Shown here piece after piece: positions 49,093 through 61,756 of a DNA stretch of 64,000 bases. Position 1 is the stretch's first letter; each line of letters starts with the position of its first letter. Location of the stretch: the NCBI RefSeq assembly GCF_024323335.1, contig NC_066583.1:272870916-272934915 (forward strand). Reading direction: 5' to 3'. Under the pieces are notes generated by a model. That model had not been told where the DNA came from. It saw only the letters and a list, made by a program, of their open reading frames with translations, and ran no database searches. The stretch is from Lathyrus oleraceus. Taxonomy: Eukaryota; Streptophyta; Magnoliopsida; Fabales; Fabaceae. The translations under genes and the position numbers were made by a program.

Positions 49093-51935
49093 ATAGCCCT
49101 GTCAGCATCCACATTCTACATGAGCATTCTTTTTTGGAAATATTAACAACATATTTTTCTCCATTTAGTGATATATGCCTAACCTCGTAGTCATATTCAC
49201 CTGCACGCCTGTAATATTCAACATTCAGCATAGGCATTTAATAAAGTAAAAGGATAACAAATTAATCATTACCTCACAATCAAATGGTTTGTTTTCTGTG
49301 ATTCCCTTTCCATCCTCTTTTTGATGTTTGGTAATATTATGTCTTCATATTTGCCAATCTTTTGCCTATTTGATTCTCATCTTTGTATTATATACACTCT
49401 AATTTCTTCAAGCATTGTCACAATTGGCTTGACTCTAGTAGTTACAAAGACATAATTGAATGCCTCAGATATATTGTTGACCAAAGTACCACAACCTGCA
49501 CTTGTCTTGAACATTGATTTGCTCTAGAATCTTGGTGGAATTTTGATGAGATGTTTGAATGCCTTTTTATTGACTCCCTTAATTTTAAGCATTATTTTCT
49601 CCCAAGCATTCACATGACTTGCAGTTGCAGCCCTCCATATCAATTCCTTCAGTTTTAGGCCAGGGAACTTCTTCCTGATGTTGCTATATAAATGCCCGAC
49701 ACAAAACCTTTGGTCAACATTACCAAGTAACTCCTTAATAACTGGTAACAAACCCTGCAATCAGAAATTTTCAAGGTGTTAAAACATTTGGTGATATATA
49801 TGAAATATGTAAAATTCAAAGTTAGAGTTAACCTTTTATTGATCACTTATGAAGGTATAGGTTTTGCACAATCTGACTCTTCCAAAATCAGTTGTCAATA
49901 ATTCTAAAAACTACCTCCATGAATCTTTAGTCTCACCCTTCAAAACTGCATACGCAGTTGGAAGCATTTGGTCATTTGGATCCCTCCCAGTGGCAGCTAG
50001 TATTTGTCCACCATTGTATCCCTTTAAGAAATACCCATCCAATCCTATAATAGGTATGTATTTGAAAAAACTTTCCTTGCAAGCTTTGAGGCATATATAC
50101 ATTCTTTGGAATTGAGGATTCATTTGCCTCTCAGGGTGTTCACTATTTTCCTATTCTCCTTGAAATTGTTGACTTGTGATTTTAACAGTTGATCCTAGAG
50201 TTTCCCTTAACAGTTCATGTCCATAATCATGGATTCTTCTATATCTCTACATAAATGAACCATCCACAATGTCAACATAAAGTGTCTTTGCTCTATATGT
50301 TAGTGTCTTGTTGATGTCTACATTCCATTTTTCATGTGTCTTCTCCATAATATCACTCAACTTCAAATCCGAGTTCTCTCTAACATTGATTTGAATCTTT
50401 TTGCCTAACCACTTGGAATTTAGGAACCTAATCTTATAATCCTTGCTACATGTATGTTTGTTCACTATTGTCCTCAATTGCCAAGTTTCTCGCCCTTTTA
50501 TATTTGCACAGTGTGCCTCATATGGACAACCATCCTTGCACTTCACTCTCATCCTCCTTTTTTCATTTAAATTTCAAGTTTCCTCCTGAACGTATATCAT
50601 ATGTTCTTATAGCCTTCTTAAAGTCATAATTTGTAGCAAAATAAGTCCCTACTTCCCATTTGTAGTCTTCCATTTTCTTTGGAAGCTTGAAGGTTACAAA
50701 GGCATCCTTTATAATCTCACCATCATCACTAGCATACTCATGAGGTAGTTCATCCCTATTATACTCTTCAATGTCACTTAATCCTCTTATGTTTGGCTCT
50801 AAGACCTCACCTTCATTCACAACATCAATTAAACCAATCCCTTGACTTGATTCTTCCATATTTCCCTTGCCATTTCCCTTGCCTTTTGTTTTTCCCTTTG
50901 CCTTGCCATTTGCCTTACATTTGTCTTACCCTTTGCCTTGCCATTTGCCTTACCTTTTGTACTCACTTCCTCATCATCAACTACTATCTCTCCATTAATT
51001 CCTATATCATTTTCCGAGTCTTCAAAATTCACATTCAAATCACTGTCTTCACTACCCTCTACCTCCACCTCCACTTCTGTCTGACTAACATTAACTCTAT
51101 CAACTTCTGACTGGTTACAATTTCATCCCGCATTGTCAAAATTTATCCCTTCTTCACCCATACTCTCCTCAATGTCACATTTTGTCCATTATTCACCCAT
51201 ATTCTCCTCAATGTCACATTTTGTCCATTCATCACCCACATTCTCCTTAATGTCACATTTTGTCCCTTCACCACCCACATTATCCCCAATGTCACAGTTT
51301 GTCCCCTCGTCATCCACATGTGTCCCCACATTTGTACTCTCTTGCACCACAGTGGTCCCCTCATCAGTTTCATTAACTCCAAAACCAACTCCCACATTTG
51401 TACTATCTTGCACCGCAGTGGTCCCCAGATCAGTTTCATTAACTCCAAACTCAACCCGCACATCCACATAACTTCATCATCTAATACTAATGAAAGAATT
51501 GGTTCATTAATAATGTCAAGTTGTAAAACAGGATGAGTAACATATAAATGATATTCCCTAGTCATTACTGCAATTGTTTGCATTCTCTCAGTTCCCTTGT
51601 CATCCTCTAACTGAACAATATCACAAGCATTCATTTCATCGTAATACCAAAATTTATCTACAGTTGGATAACCTAAATTTTTTAACATACCTAAAATTTC
51701 AAAGTAACTCCAATAATCTGGATCAACATCACAAATGGTCTCTAACCCTTGATACCCTAACTTTGTGAAGTTAGCAAACTACCTAGAAAATTCACCAGAA
51801 TGATGAACAACACACTTAAACATCTTCTCAGTTACCTGTTCAACCTACATAAGATAACATAAGTACTAAGGAAGATGACCAAAAAAAAGTTCACGTGTTT
51901 AGTAGGTTACAAGTGAGAAACCCTACCTTAGTCAT
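49093..51935 (-). pseudogene. Mutator-like (MuDR) transposase gene, decayed and split by element C
   Basis: Minus strand. A start at 51935 (MTK) is followed by an intron ending near 51848 (GTAGGG...TATGTAG). The next exon has VEQVTEKMFKCVVHHSGEF and LGYPTVDKFWYYDEMNACD, a PB1-like N-terminus common in legume MULEs, with one internal stop near 51780. An acidic region with a 15-residue repeat and a Lys-rich stretch follows. Then come a MuDR DNA-binding part (KDCPY-like CKDGCPYEAHC, NKHTCSKDYK; 50247-50859), the transposase core with IIGLDGYFLKGYNGGQ and AATGRDPNDQMLP (49911-50123), and RFCVGHLYSNIRKKFPGLKLK (49524-49760). The last exon (49093-49208, after a 64-base intron) has ECSCRMW, the first half of the SWIM zinc finger. 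There element C interrupts the gene. Several frameshifts and stops show it is dead. The remaining 3' end lies left of the window. Confidence 0.85.
51143..51330 (-). repeat. 45-bp coding minisatellite in MULE acidic region
   Basis: Four units of about 45 bp, each with AATGTCACATTTTGTCC or a close variant on the plus strand. In the coding frame (51189-51467) they give a 15-residue acidic repeat with CDI.ENVGDE-type sequence. The longer frame at 51143-51688 crosses into another frame. Confidence 0.75.
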
Positions 51936-52380
51936 AATTAGAGAAACATTGTTACCGTCGTCAATGACGTTGGTCTGTGGAATAGGATGATGTTATCCTC
52001 TTCAATGCAATTTACCTTATTACGAGAGATATCTTCGTTTGCCCTAATATTTAAGCTTCATGCCTTTCTTATTTAACTTCAATTATTTACGGCATAATAT
52101 TTTTTAACCATTTTTTAGGAATGTTAAATTCCACGTCATACGTAGATAGTTCATTCTAACATTTTTTAAACGTTTATAAAAACTAATGAAAATGATTAGA
52201 TACTTTAACCAAATTGAATTGAAATTAAAAGACCACTATATAATATATTTTTTTTGTAAAGAAAGCAAAGTGAAATATCTCATAAAATCAACGGATTAAA
52301 TAATGCATTAACCATAGTTTTCAAAATAGTTTGCACAAATATCGATATATAATTTAATTGTATAATATATATTAAAATTA
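51936..52380. other. MULE 5' flank, AT-rich, no gene seen
   Basis: This should contain the MULE promoter and terminal inverted repeat, but I cannot place the repeat because its partner is outside the window. Confidence 0.4.
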
Positions 52381-52387
52381 TATTAGG

Positions 52388-53010
52388 AAACGTGAAACCC
52401 TAGAAATGGCCGGTGCTCTATTCTATATAATCGTGGGTTAGATTGTATCGTGACTGCCTTCCACTATTCTGTTGAAGGTTAAATTGTAAAGGGCGATGAT
52501 TATAATGAGAGAGGCCTTTAGTAGGAAATACCCATTTCAATCTCGAGATCAAAACTATCAATATCAAAAAAAGAAGAAAAAAAAAACAAATATAGGTCAG
52601 AATTTGAAGGTGCCGCCACCTCTTTTCATCCAAGGGGTTTGCCTTTGGTATCTCAGATTCTGCCGCTTCTTCTTGCCCCTCTTCTTCTTCCTGTCCCTTC
52701 AAATTGATTTGGGTTTTTTTTCCTACTGTGATAGATCTTTCAAAATTTACACTTGATATGAGCCCCGTAATTAAATTTGTTTTTTCTTTTAGATCTCTAG
52801 TTTTTTTTTTGCACTGATTTAATTTTGGACGGGAAACAGTTGCATGTTGTTTTCTCGTTGAAGAATCAATGCGGACATTAAAAGCTTGATTGTAGCTACT
52901 GCTTGTTTCTGATTAACATTTTTTCAGAAATTTGTTGGATTAGTTGCGATTGAGCAGCGGCCAGACAACCGTAGGGATGGAATCCACAGATGCTGAGTTT
53001 ATCTCATCAT
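52388..53010 (+). other. Telo-box/TATA-headed segment, copy 1, unknown product
   Basis: It starts with AAACCCTA (telo-box) and, about 30 bases on, a TATATAAT element, a pair typical of plant ribosomal-protein and small-RNA gene promoters. It shares several well-conserved islands with 61757-62545: GGCGATGATTATAATGAGAG (near 52491), AGGTCAGAATTTGAAGGTGC (near 52595), then, after a T-rich intron-like stretch ending TTTTTTCAG, CAGCGGCCAGACAACCGTAG (near 52955) and GATGGAATCCAC. The two copies have different reading frames, so protein coding is not supported. It could be a non-coding RNA gene with an intron or a decayed 5' gene end. The GATGATTA island could be a box C, but I cannot pair it with a box D and stem. 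Confidence 0.5.
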
Positions 53011-54345
53011 TCTACTAATTCCATCTCACATTTTCTTATGTTCAACTGTTAGTTAAATTTAATTGTTCAATTTTATGTAATTTTTGGAAACCTAAATTTT
53101 AGAGTCAATTTACTTTATTTTCACTATTTTTATTCTTTTAGTTTGATGAAAAAAGTGCTTCTAATATTAATCAATATTAAGGACGCATTGATCCTAAAAG
53201 TTGGTTAGACTGTGATTATCGAAACAGAGAGATTGCATGAATATCTAGATTTTAACATTCAACTATGCAAAACTAACTAGTTCAAAGGAGATACGACAGC
53301 ATAGTGATTAATTTTACGACCAAGGTTGAGAACATGACTTATAAAAGAGTATAAATTTCTACATTTTTATAAGCAAAATAATCTATTATAATGAATCTAA
53401 TGTCAACCTTTTGAAAAAATCAGAATGTTCTTTGAGGTTACATAGACAGAGTTCCAACATTCTAAATTTCCCTTTGGCAGAGTTGGGATTTTCTGAATAA
53501 TTCCTTTTGCTTTTAGTTCTTTGAAAGTTTGGATCACTACTATCAATAGCCTTCATTTTTTACATGACGTGATATATCTAACTATGTTTGGTATTAACGA
53601 TCTTAAACATGATGGTGATCATATTGAGCCACTTGCTTTCATAGAACTCATTCACTTCAGATCTCATTGAATTTATCAAGCATCATAATCAACATGGCTT
53701 TGGTTTTTAAAAGCTTGACACAAACCAAAAAGTTTTAGAAGATGGTTTTGAAAAAGATGAAATTTGAAAAGAAATTTTAGTGTTATACGACCTTAATACT
53801 TAATACTTTGAGAACAAATATATTTTACATTTTTGATCGTATAAAAATAAATAAATAGTAGAGCACATAAGTGGGTTTTTAGTAGTGGTTTTTGTTTGTT
53901 TCTCGGAGAAGTTCTTTACCTTTTGACAATTTGCATTAGTTAAGTTCTCACTTTTTTTATTTATTTTTTTAAACTTTCTTCCTAATGATGTTTATATTTT
54001 TGTTTTGTTTTGTTTTCATTGTGATAATCAAAATGTCTAACATACTTGTCGATGACATAAACCAAAATCATGACATAGAACCAAAATTGTGATGAGCTTT
54101 TGTCCAAATTTAAATACTTCTGTACCACAATAAATGATTCAATTTACTATTAGGGATGTATTAAAATTTGTAAAAGTAATATAAATTAAAAGATAAAATT
54201 AAAAAAGATTCAATGAAAATTAAAATAGATCATTTGGTATTATTGAATAATGTAGAGAGAATAGTAAAGTTGAATAAAATCAATTAAAAAATTTAGATTA
54301 ATAAGGACCTTAAATTGGCATCCCATGAATTTAAATTGGTATCTT
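53011..54345. other. AT-rich intergenic sequence, nothing recognised
   Basis: No open frame, repeat or element end that I can support. Confidence 0.5.
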
Positions 54346-55010
54346 TAATCGGGGTGTACACGAGTTGGGTTAGATCGGATTTGGTCTAATCCGTTATCCA
54401 ATCCGTTCAAACTTGAATGAATTTGGTCCATCATCTAATCTACAAATTTATTGTCAAAATCGATCTGAACTGATTCATTCATTAGAGGATTAGGTTGGAT
54501 TGAGTTTGCGGATTGTGTTTCAAATAAATATTATATTTTTTATGATTCTTTTGTCGGTTAAAAAAATATAACATAACTCAATACAATTATATATATTTAT
54601 AACACTCAAATTTAATGGAACACATAATATAATATCTAATAAAATTCATCAACACGCCAAAACACTTTATAATAGTATAAAATTTAATAAAAGACGTTAT
54701 TTTCTTAAAATACATAAGTTGAAAATGATATAAAAGAAAATAAGAAACAATATTAATCTTAGAATTACGCAAACTCATTAATCTAGTAATATTATTGGTG
54801 AAAAATAATTTTTTTTTTTAAAAATTATGGTTATTAGTGAGATGTTAATATTATATATTTTTTTAGAATAATAAGAAATTATTAAAGTCGCATAAATGAG
54901 TTGTGTCAACGGATCAACGTAAAAGAATGAGTTCGGGTAATTTATGTGTTGAGTTGGTTTAGGTCAGTAGGTTCGTGAGTCGATCTGCATCCATGAACAT
55001 CTCTATCTTT
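54346..55010. mobile_element. Possible small non-autonomous DNA element
   Basis: The left edge GGGGTGTACACGAGTTGGGTTAGATCGG and the right edge CGATCTGCATCCATGAACATCTCT show a partial inverted similarity (TGT.CA.G.TT/ATGAACA). The ends resemble GGTGT..ACG-type repeats I know to be common in legumes. No transposase is present. Weak evidence; the borders are approximate. Confidence 0.3.
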
Positions 55011-55151
55011 AATATAAATTATTATAAAATTTTAATTTATTTTTAAATAAATTAAAATAAAAAAGTGATGTGACATGAAATTATACCATTTATTTGGTTG
55101 ACGGTATCGAAGTTCAATTAAATTTAAGGATACTCTTTTGATAAAAAAAAT

Positions 55152-55316
55152 GGGTAATGCTAACTTGTGTCCTAGGGGCACAAGTTAAGAAACTTATTTG
55201 TAAAAATTTTGTATTGAAAACAACAATTAAAAAATTAAATTTTATATTTTTAATATAATCAATACAAATTTTCCAAGACAATGTTTCTTTATTTAGTTCT
55301 TAACTTAGCATTACCC
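55152..55316. mobile_element. MITE of 165 bp with perfect 12-bp terminal inverted repeats
   Basis: GGGTAATGCTAA at the left end and TTAGCATTACCC at the right end are perfect inverted repeats. The similarity extends a few bases further (CTTGTG/CTTAAC side). The interior is AT-rich and non-coding. The flanks are A-rich on both sides (AAAAAAAAT left, TAAAAAAAA right), so the target duplication is ambiguous. The superfamily cannot be assigned. Confidence 0.75.
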
Positions 55317-56330
55317 TAAAAAAAATACAGTTATTGACATTTGTTAACGTGTGGACAAAACCCCCGGGACCCATAAGAATTTGCATTAACTGAATATCGT
55401 TGACTTATTCGGGTGATCGGTTAAGTAAAGCAAAACTATTGGTTTCAATTGGGATATTGTAGGTCGAGTTTGGGTGGGAAATTGAAACCAATGGGGATAA
55501 AGAATAATTTTCCTACTTTTATGTTAGTTTATTAGGCCATAAGATTAAATAGGTAATAATAAACTATTGTGTTAGTCTACTGTAAGTCATTATTACTAGA
55601 GAAGGAAAAATGGTTGGGCCTACGAGGAACGGGTTGGGTCAAAAATCTATAAAATATTAAGGGAATTTTTTAATACACCTTATATGTTATTTATATATCA
55701 CACGAAAATACTAAAATATTTATTAGATTTTGGAGATATATCTTTGGACGCATTATGCACAAATACTATGGCACATCAAATGAGTATCATCTTAGATGAG
55801 TATTTTAAGAAATTAAGAGATACACCTCTGAAATTTTTAATAAATATATTCATAATTGATCAGATCAATGGACATTCCTGACATGCATTTTCGGAAGTTT
55901 GAGGCGGGATTTTGAAATTTGCTGTCACCTTTGCATGTCAGATATTTCTGGAGATGCATCTCCAGAATAATTTGATAAAAGACAGAGTTGCATGATTACA
56001 CAATCATACTTGTTTTTCATTACAAACCCTCACCAGAAGCCCTTCAATTTTCAATCCACAATTTCACTTCAAATCTTCAATCTCGTGGTTCATCACATCA
56101 AAGGGAGCACAAAAAGTTGAAATTTTAGGTAAATATCATTTATTTCAAGCCACGTTGCTCACATAAATCTTGTTTTCTGTCTGAAAAAAACTAGTGTTTG
56201 TTTGTAAATGTATCTCCAAAATGAGTAGGAACTTTTTCGAAAATGCATTTCCGATATCAGTCTATGTTCATTTTATCAGCTTTATTTATTTACTGTTATG
56301 TGGTAATTATTTTCATAAGAGATGGTGCAC
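55317..56330. other. 5' flank of the second MULE, no gene seen
   Basis: AT-rich sequence. It contains the 20-bp perfect palindrome TCTGGAGATGCATCTCCAGA at 55947-55966. A weakly similar inverted motif (CAGAGATGCATATCTGGAA) near 59203, beyond the transposase remnant, might be the other end of the same element. Confidence 0.4.
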
Positions 56331-58980
56331 CCCGATGTTTTTCCCAAATAAGTTGTGTCTCCGAATGTCAAAGATGTTGTTGTGAGGGCGGTAGATATTG
56401 ACAACCAATTTTAAAATGAGCAAGAGTTTGAATCTTGTGATCACATGCTTTAATGAATTCGTATGAAGGCCTCCAAACTGGGACTTGTTGTGGTTGTCGG
56501 AAGGTTCGATAATGTTCATATAGAAGATGTGCTTTTGTGACAATGGCGTGCGAAAGAAGCAGGAAATATATACCTTCTCTTTGGAATTTTAAACAAGACG
56601 ACACTAATTCAAGAAAATGTGAGTGTCCCTTTAAGGTGTGTGGTTATATATTGGCAAACAATAACTGGAGATTTAATGTCATATGTAGTTTGTATAACCG
56701 TGATTTGTGTGAAAAGTCAGTTGGTCATCCAATTGTGTGTCACCTCATACCAGAAGAGAAGGAATGCGTTGTTGATATTACTTTGAATTTGGTTCAATCA
56801 AAAATATACTTGCAACTTTAAAATGTAAAAGACCCAAAAATATCTCAAATATCAAACAAGTGTACAATATTCGATATAAAACTAACAAAGCGTTTATGGG
56901 GATAAAACTGAAATACAACAACTCTTGAAACTGTGGGATTATAATAGTTATGTGTCTAGGTACCGAACGTGCGATGATGGAGTTACCATTAGAGACGTAT
57001 TTTAGACTCATCATGATTCCATAAAGTTGTTCAACACGTTTCCTACTGTACTCATACTTAATTCAACGTGCAAGACCAATAGTATAGACCTATTATGTCG
57101 GGTTTGCATTTCTAAGAAGACCTATTATGTCGGGTTTGCATTTCTAGAGAACGAAAAATAGGAGAATGTTATCTGGGCCTTTGAGGCATGTCAGACAATA
57201 TTGAAGGACCAAGAAGACATGCCTAAAGTGATTGTTACCAACTGCAATACCGCCTTGATGAATTAGATTGCAAAGGTATTTCCTACTTCTTATGCATTGC
57301 TTTGTAGGTATCACATAACAAAGAATGTGAGAAGTTGAGTTAAACCCGCGGTAGGGACGAAACAACTAGATTCCGAAGATAAAAAGATGGTGAATACGAG
57401 TGTGGTTGTGGAAAAAATAATGGATGCATGGAATCATATAGTAAATTCTTCTACAAAATAATTATATGTCGATTCTGTTATGCATTTCAGGAAAGTGTGC
57501 ATAAATATTTGATTTGTTGAAATATGTCGAAAGCATAATTCTTTACCAGGTGAAGGAGAAAATTATTTGTGCTTGGACTGATATGGTAGAAGCCTTAAAA
57601 ATACAATAACTAACCGAGTTAAGTCTGTCCATGCGATATTGAAGAATTAGTTAGAAAATAGTAAGGGAGATTTGTGTAAAGATTGGGACTCCGTGAACCA
57701 AATGATTCAAAATGAACATAATGAGATACATACATCATTTGGTAGTAGCATCACGATTTTGGAACACAAATTTAAAAACAAAAATCTTTATTCTCAACTG
57801 ATCGGAAACATATCTCGAGCGAGTTTGAATTATATTTTTCACGAGGCTAAACGAGTTGATAATGTAGGCAGTGACACAAATTATGGATGCACAATCGTGA
57901 AAACATATGGTCTCCCATGTGCTTGTGTTATTGTAAAAAAAGGTGAAACTTGGTAGCCCGATAAGAATGGATGAGGTTTGTACTCATTGGAAGAGGCTTA
58001 GGTTTGATGATGACAGTGTCATGAAAGATGGTAAATCGAATATCTCTATTTTGATTGAATGGGAACTAATACAAGAGAGATTTTTGAAAGGCGATGACAA
58101 CATGAAACTCCGCATCAAAGAACAATTAAGATTTCTTATTTGGAAACCACCTAACTGAAACCACCCTCTTAAATGATAAAAACAAAAGGTGCTCCGAAGA
58201 AGCTCAAGCCTACACCGAGTGACAATTCAATAGTGCGGTCTCTTTCGTATTTTAAACATGTTGACAAAGTTTTTCCGGACTCATTAACTCCAAAATCTAA
58301 AAAAAAGAAGTTTTCAAAGGAGCTCGCATTAATAAACAACCTCCTACACCGCCTCCACCAAATATTTCATTCATTGACGAGATGCCTATTTTTATACACA
58401 AATACGTCAAGCGAATCTTCAATATAGAGGGGGCGATAATTACTGATATCGAGCTATTTCGGCTTTACCCCGTAAAGGAGAAGATAATCATACCCTTGTC
58501 CGTCATCAACTTATCCAAGAGTTGAGGACTCATAAAGAATCATACACACAGATGCATGGAAAGAAAGAAAACTCCGATGAAGCTTATGAATCTCTTGTTC
58601 CTTGCCTTAGTGGACCGACACCATAGGCAAAATGGATGTGTTTCCCTGAAATGGGTCACCTCAAAGCATGTGCATGTGATAGAGTGTGTATTGATCTTAC
58701 ACGATACCGTTTTTCGGAAACCTTTTTCCCACTGCGTGTCACCCCATCTCAAAACCCAAATGATTGTATTATGTGTATTGGGTGGCTTTTAAAATCATGA
58801 CATTTGGTTCAAGTTTGCTTGAAACCGGGATGCCATATACCACTTACATCACCGGAGTGGATGACTCATTCAACAACAAAAGCTGAGACTTGACCATACC
58901 ATTTTATGGAAAGGATTCAAGAGTTGGAGAAATTTAGCAACATGAAAAGAGAATCAAATGCACAAAAGTCAAAGGGGGTA
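56330..58980 (+). pseudogene. Decayed MULE/FAR1-type transposase with a C-terminal OTU protease domain
   Basis: Plus-strand remnant in shifting frames. A FAR1/MULE zinc-type N-terminus (56537-56818, ERSRKYIPSLWNF, CECPFKVCGY) is followed by transposase-core pieces with many stops (about 56819-57670; pieces such as CLKDQEDMPKVIVT and VFPTSYALLCRYHITKNVR appear in different frames). The frame is clearer from 57672 (KDWDSVNQMIQNEHNEIHTS) to the SWIM-like GLPCACVI (near 57920). A linker with KTKGAPKKLKPTPSDNS (58173) follows. From 58432 one frame reads YRAISALPRKGEDNHTLVRH and PCLSGPTP and later RFSETFFPL, which I recognise as an OTU-type cysteine-protease domain. Its active-site motif (normally GDGNC before YRA) is destroyed: a frameshift in a G run, loss of the Cys and a stop at 58444-58446. 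It is certainly inactive; the identification is from memory of the family. Confidence 0.75.
57087..57150 (+). repeat. 32-bp direct duplication within the MULE remnant
   Basis: GACCTATTATGTCGGGTTTG occurs at 57087 and again 32 bases later at 57119, inside the transposase core. It is a small tandem duplication that adds a frame change. Confidence 0.85.
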
Positions 58981-61740
58981 CCACCCACAGATTTAGTCGA
59001 TTACAAACTGTTTCGATTCATTTTAATTTCCTGTCTAATCGAACAAATTATGTCTAAGTATTAATGAAGTGTAATATATTCAATTTATTAATATTTTAAT
59101 ATATATTTTTATCATTTCCATAACATTTGTTCATTTGTCAAATAATGTCTTCAATTATGTTCCGCTTTCAAAGGTTTTGTTTTCTACATGTTCAGGAGAG
59201 GTTTCAGAGATGCATATCTGGAACAAGATAATAGGGTGCGGAACTAGAGGTATATCTTCGAAATCAATATGTCATGTTTTGAATGGTCACATTAGCATAC
59301 AACTTCTATAAATTAAGGTGTTATTGTTTTTTATTTCGCACAAATTGTAAATGTCCCAAATAAACATCAACTGGTATGTCGCAAATATCTCCTTCTCTAG
59401 CGCGACATCCATGGGAAAGTTTAAGCTCAACGAGCACATATCTCTTACAAAAATTAAAACGAAATTCATAATCTCCTATCTTACGGAGACAATTGAAGAA
59501 TTATGAAGCTCAAGTAATGTTCACCATCGATTGACAACAGAGGGAAGATTGAGTTCAACAACTTTGAGCTCAAGATTAATGCAAATGTAAGAGCTGTGTG
59601 GAATACATATTTGTGTTTCGAAACAAAAGTTTCGCTCGAGTTGGCATCGATGATTTCAAGATCGATCGAAGATATTATGAAAATGTTGAATTGTCCACTT
59701 GACTATTGAAGTGTAAAGGATCAAATTACTCAAAGAGTAAGTTTTTTATCTTACTCTATATCATAGCCTTTAAATTGAATCTCGTGGAATCAAAAATGGT
59801 AATGATTGTGGAAACTATAGCGAAACGTAGGTTACAATCATGATGCTTCTTGAATCTGAGGTATTAATATTGATACGACACTGATAATCAATGTCGCTAT
59901 CTCCGATACGATGAAACTAAGGGTTGCATGGTTAACACTCAAACACCTAAGTCAGGTGATAGTGAAAATGGAGATTAGACATTGTGTGTGTACCTTAAAA
60001 CCCTTTATGAAGATATTTATATATTGGGCCTGGTGGAGTAGGCTAGGTAATGAGCCTCATGCCATCAGGTATTTGACCGGTGAGGAGTAATGGAATTCAA
60101 ATCTTTGGTCGGAACGGACCTGAGGTTCCCGAATCTTGGTTGACACACACAGGTAGGTTTCAGATCTTCTCTTAACCTTTATCTTCCTCAAGGCCTAAGC
60201 AATGATGAATGATAAATAATAAGAGCCTTGTAAAATATATAAACCACATATTTTAAACCATTTAACTATGATAACTTCACCATGTGAAATATTCAACACC
60301 CCATGTTCAATTATAATTCAATAGCCTAAATCATCAAACATGAACCTAAGTCGCAAAACCACTTTGAACTTCAAAGAGATGAAGACAGGGTGGTAAAGAA
60401 GCTTTTCCCTTCAAATATTTACACCAGAACGGGAAGACTTTCACATACGCCCAACTCGCAGGGTGCAGCTGCGACGAGACAACCATCAAATGATTCAAAA
60501 TTTCTATTTTGAAGTTGTTAATGGGAAATCAAAGACCCAAGATCTAGAAAACACACTCGTAGAGGGGGATTCCATATTCATCATACTCACTACAAATTCT
60601 CTCACTTTTACGAGGACTCAAGACGCCCAAATTTGAAGAGGGATCAACATCCAAGAAGGCCCTATTAAGACCACCGTTTCGAACAAAGACAAAAACAGTT
60701 GATGAATAGATAAGGTCCACTCAAGAGGCATAATACCTTATTTTGATTTTTGACTCATCGTGGATATTGCTTTCTTTAAGTACATGAAAGGAAAGTGTTA
60801 AAGAAAATGGAGATAACAATAAAACAGAAAGAACGCCTCAAAGAAATGAGAAATCGACCCCAAAGAATCATATGATAACATACTAAGGGGAGTCGACTCT
60901 ATCAACGCTCTGGATCATCTACACACAACACTAAAGTATTTCAGTTCCCAAAGATCATTATGAGGGTATCTCCGTAAAGACACTCAGAGCATGAAACACG
61001 AATTCCCAAGAAATAATAATGTCTTATCTTAGTTTTTCACTCAAGCTAAAAAATTGATCTTCAGATGAGGCAGGTACGACAAACCATTGCTCGACAATAC
61101 AGAGACAAGGGCATGTAGGGCACTGTTCCTAACCAACCAAAATGTCCATCGATCGACCACCCAATGGGAGTCATAATTTGTTCGATGGCTTGTAGTACAT
61201 CAAAACCACCCTATGGAAGTGTATAGGTGATTCTTGACCAACATACATTCAACAACTCCCCAAATTTCACGCCTTAAAGATAACATGTGGTTATAACTGC
61301 TCTCCTCTTATAAAGAGCACATGCACTAATTTCAGATATACAATTTAAAATTAAATTTCACTCACTCTTCTCATACCCATACTAACTTGAACATCTAAGT
61401 GTCAATTTTTCAAATTAACCCCTCCTCATCCTCAATTGAAATTCAAATCCACCATAATTCTCCGCGATCGATCCTCTAATCAATTTTTATTCCACAACAA
61501 AACAATAATAATAAAAAATAAAATTAAAAAATAATAATAATTTTTACATTAAAATATAAAAATAACATTTATTTTAAAATAAATTTATTTACTAAAACAA
61601 CAAACATTGTAAAACGGAGTAAGCACCCGTTTGATTTTAACTCTGTAATATTCTCAACAAAGAAGTTACTAGTGCCATCAAAAGCATAAATCTCGATTTT
61701 TGTAATTAAAAAACGGAAATTTCTTTATTATAAAAATAAA
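58981..61740. other. Intergenic sequence, nothing firmly recognised
   Basis: No convincing gene. Around 59870-60180 the text (TTATATATTGGGCCTGG and a pyrimidine-rich end) might be a degraded LTR, but I find no partner. 61500-61620 is very AT-rich. Confidence 0.4.
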
Positions 61741-61756
61741 TAAATCTTAAAGAAAA

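Noticed and set aside
52418..52702. Minus-strand 94-residue frame with acidic start and hydrophobic helix
   Set aside because: Antisense to the conserved telo-box segment and not kept in the second copy.
59870..60180. Possible solo LTR
   Set aside because: TATA-like and polypurine-like text only; no terminal repeats, target duplication or partner found.
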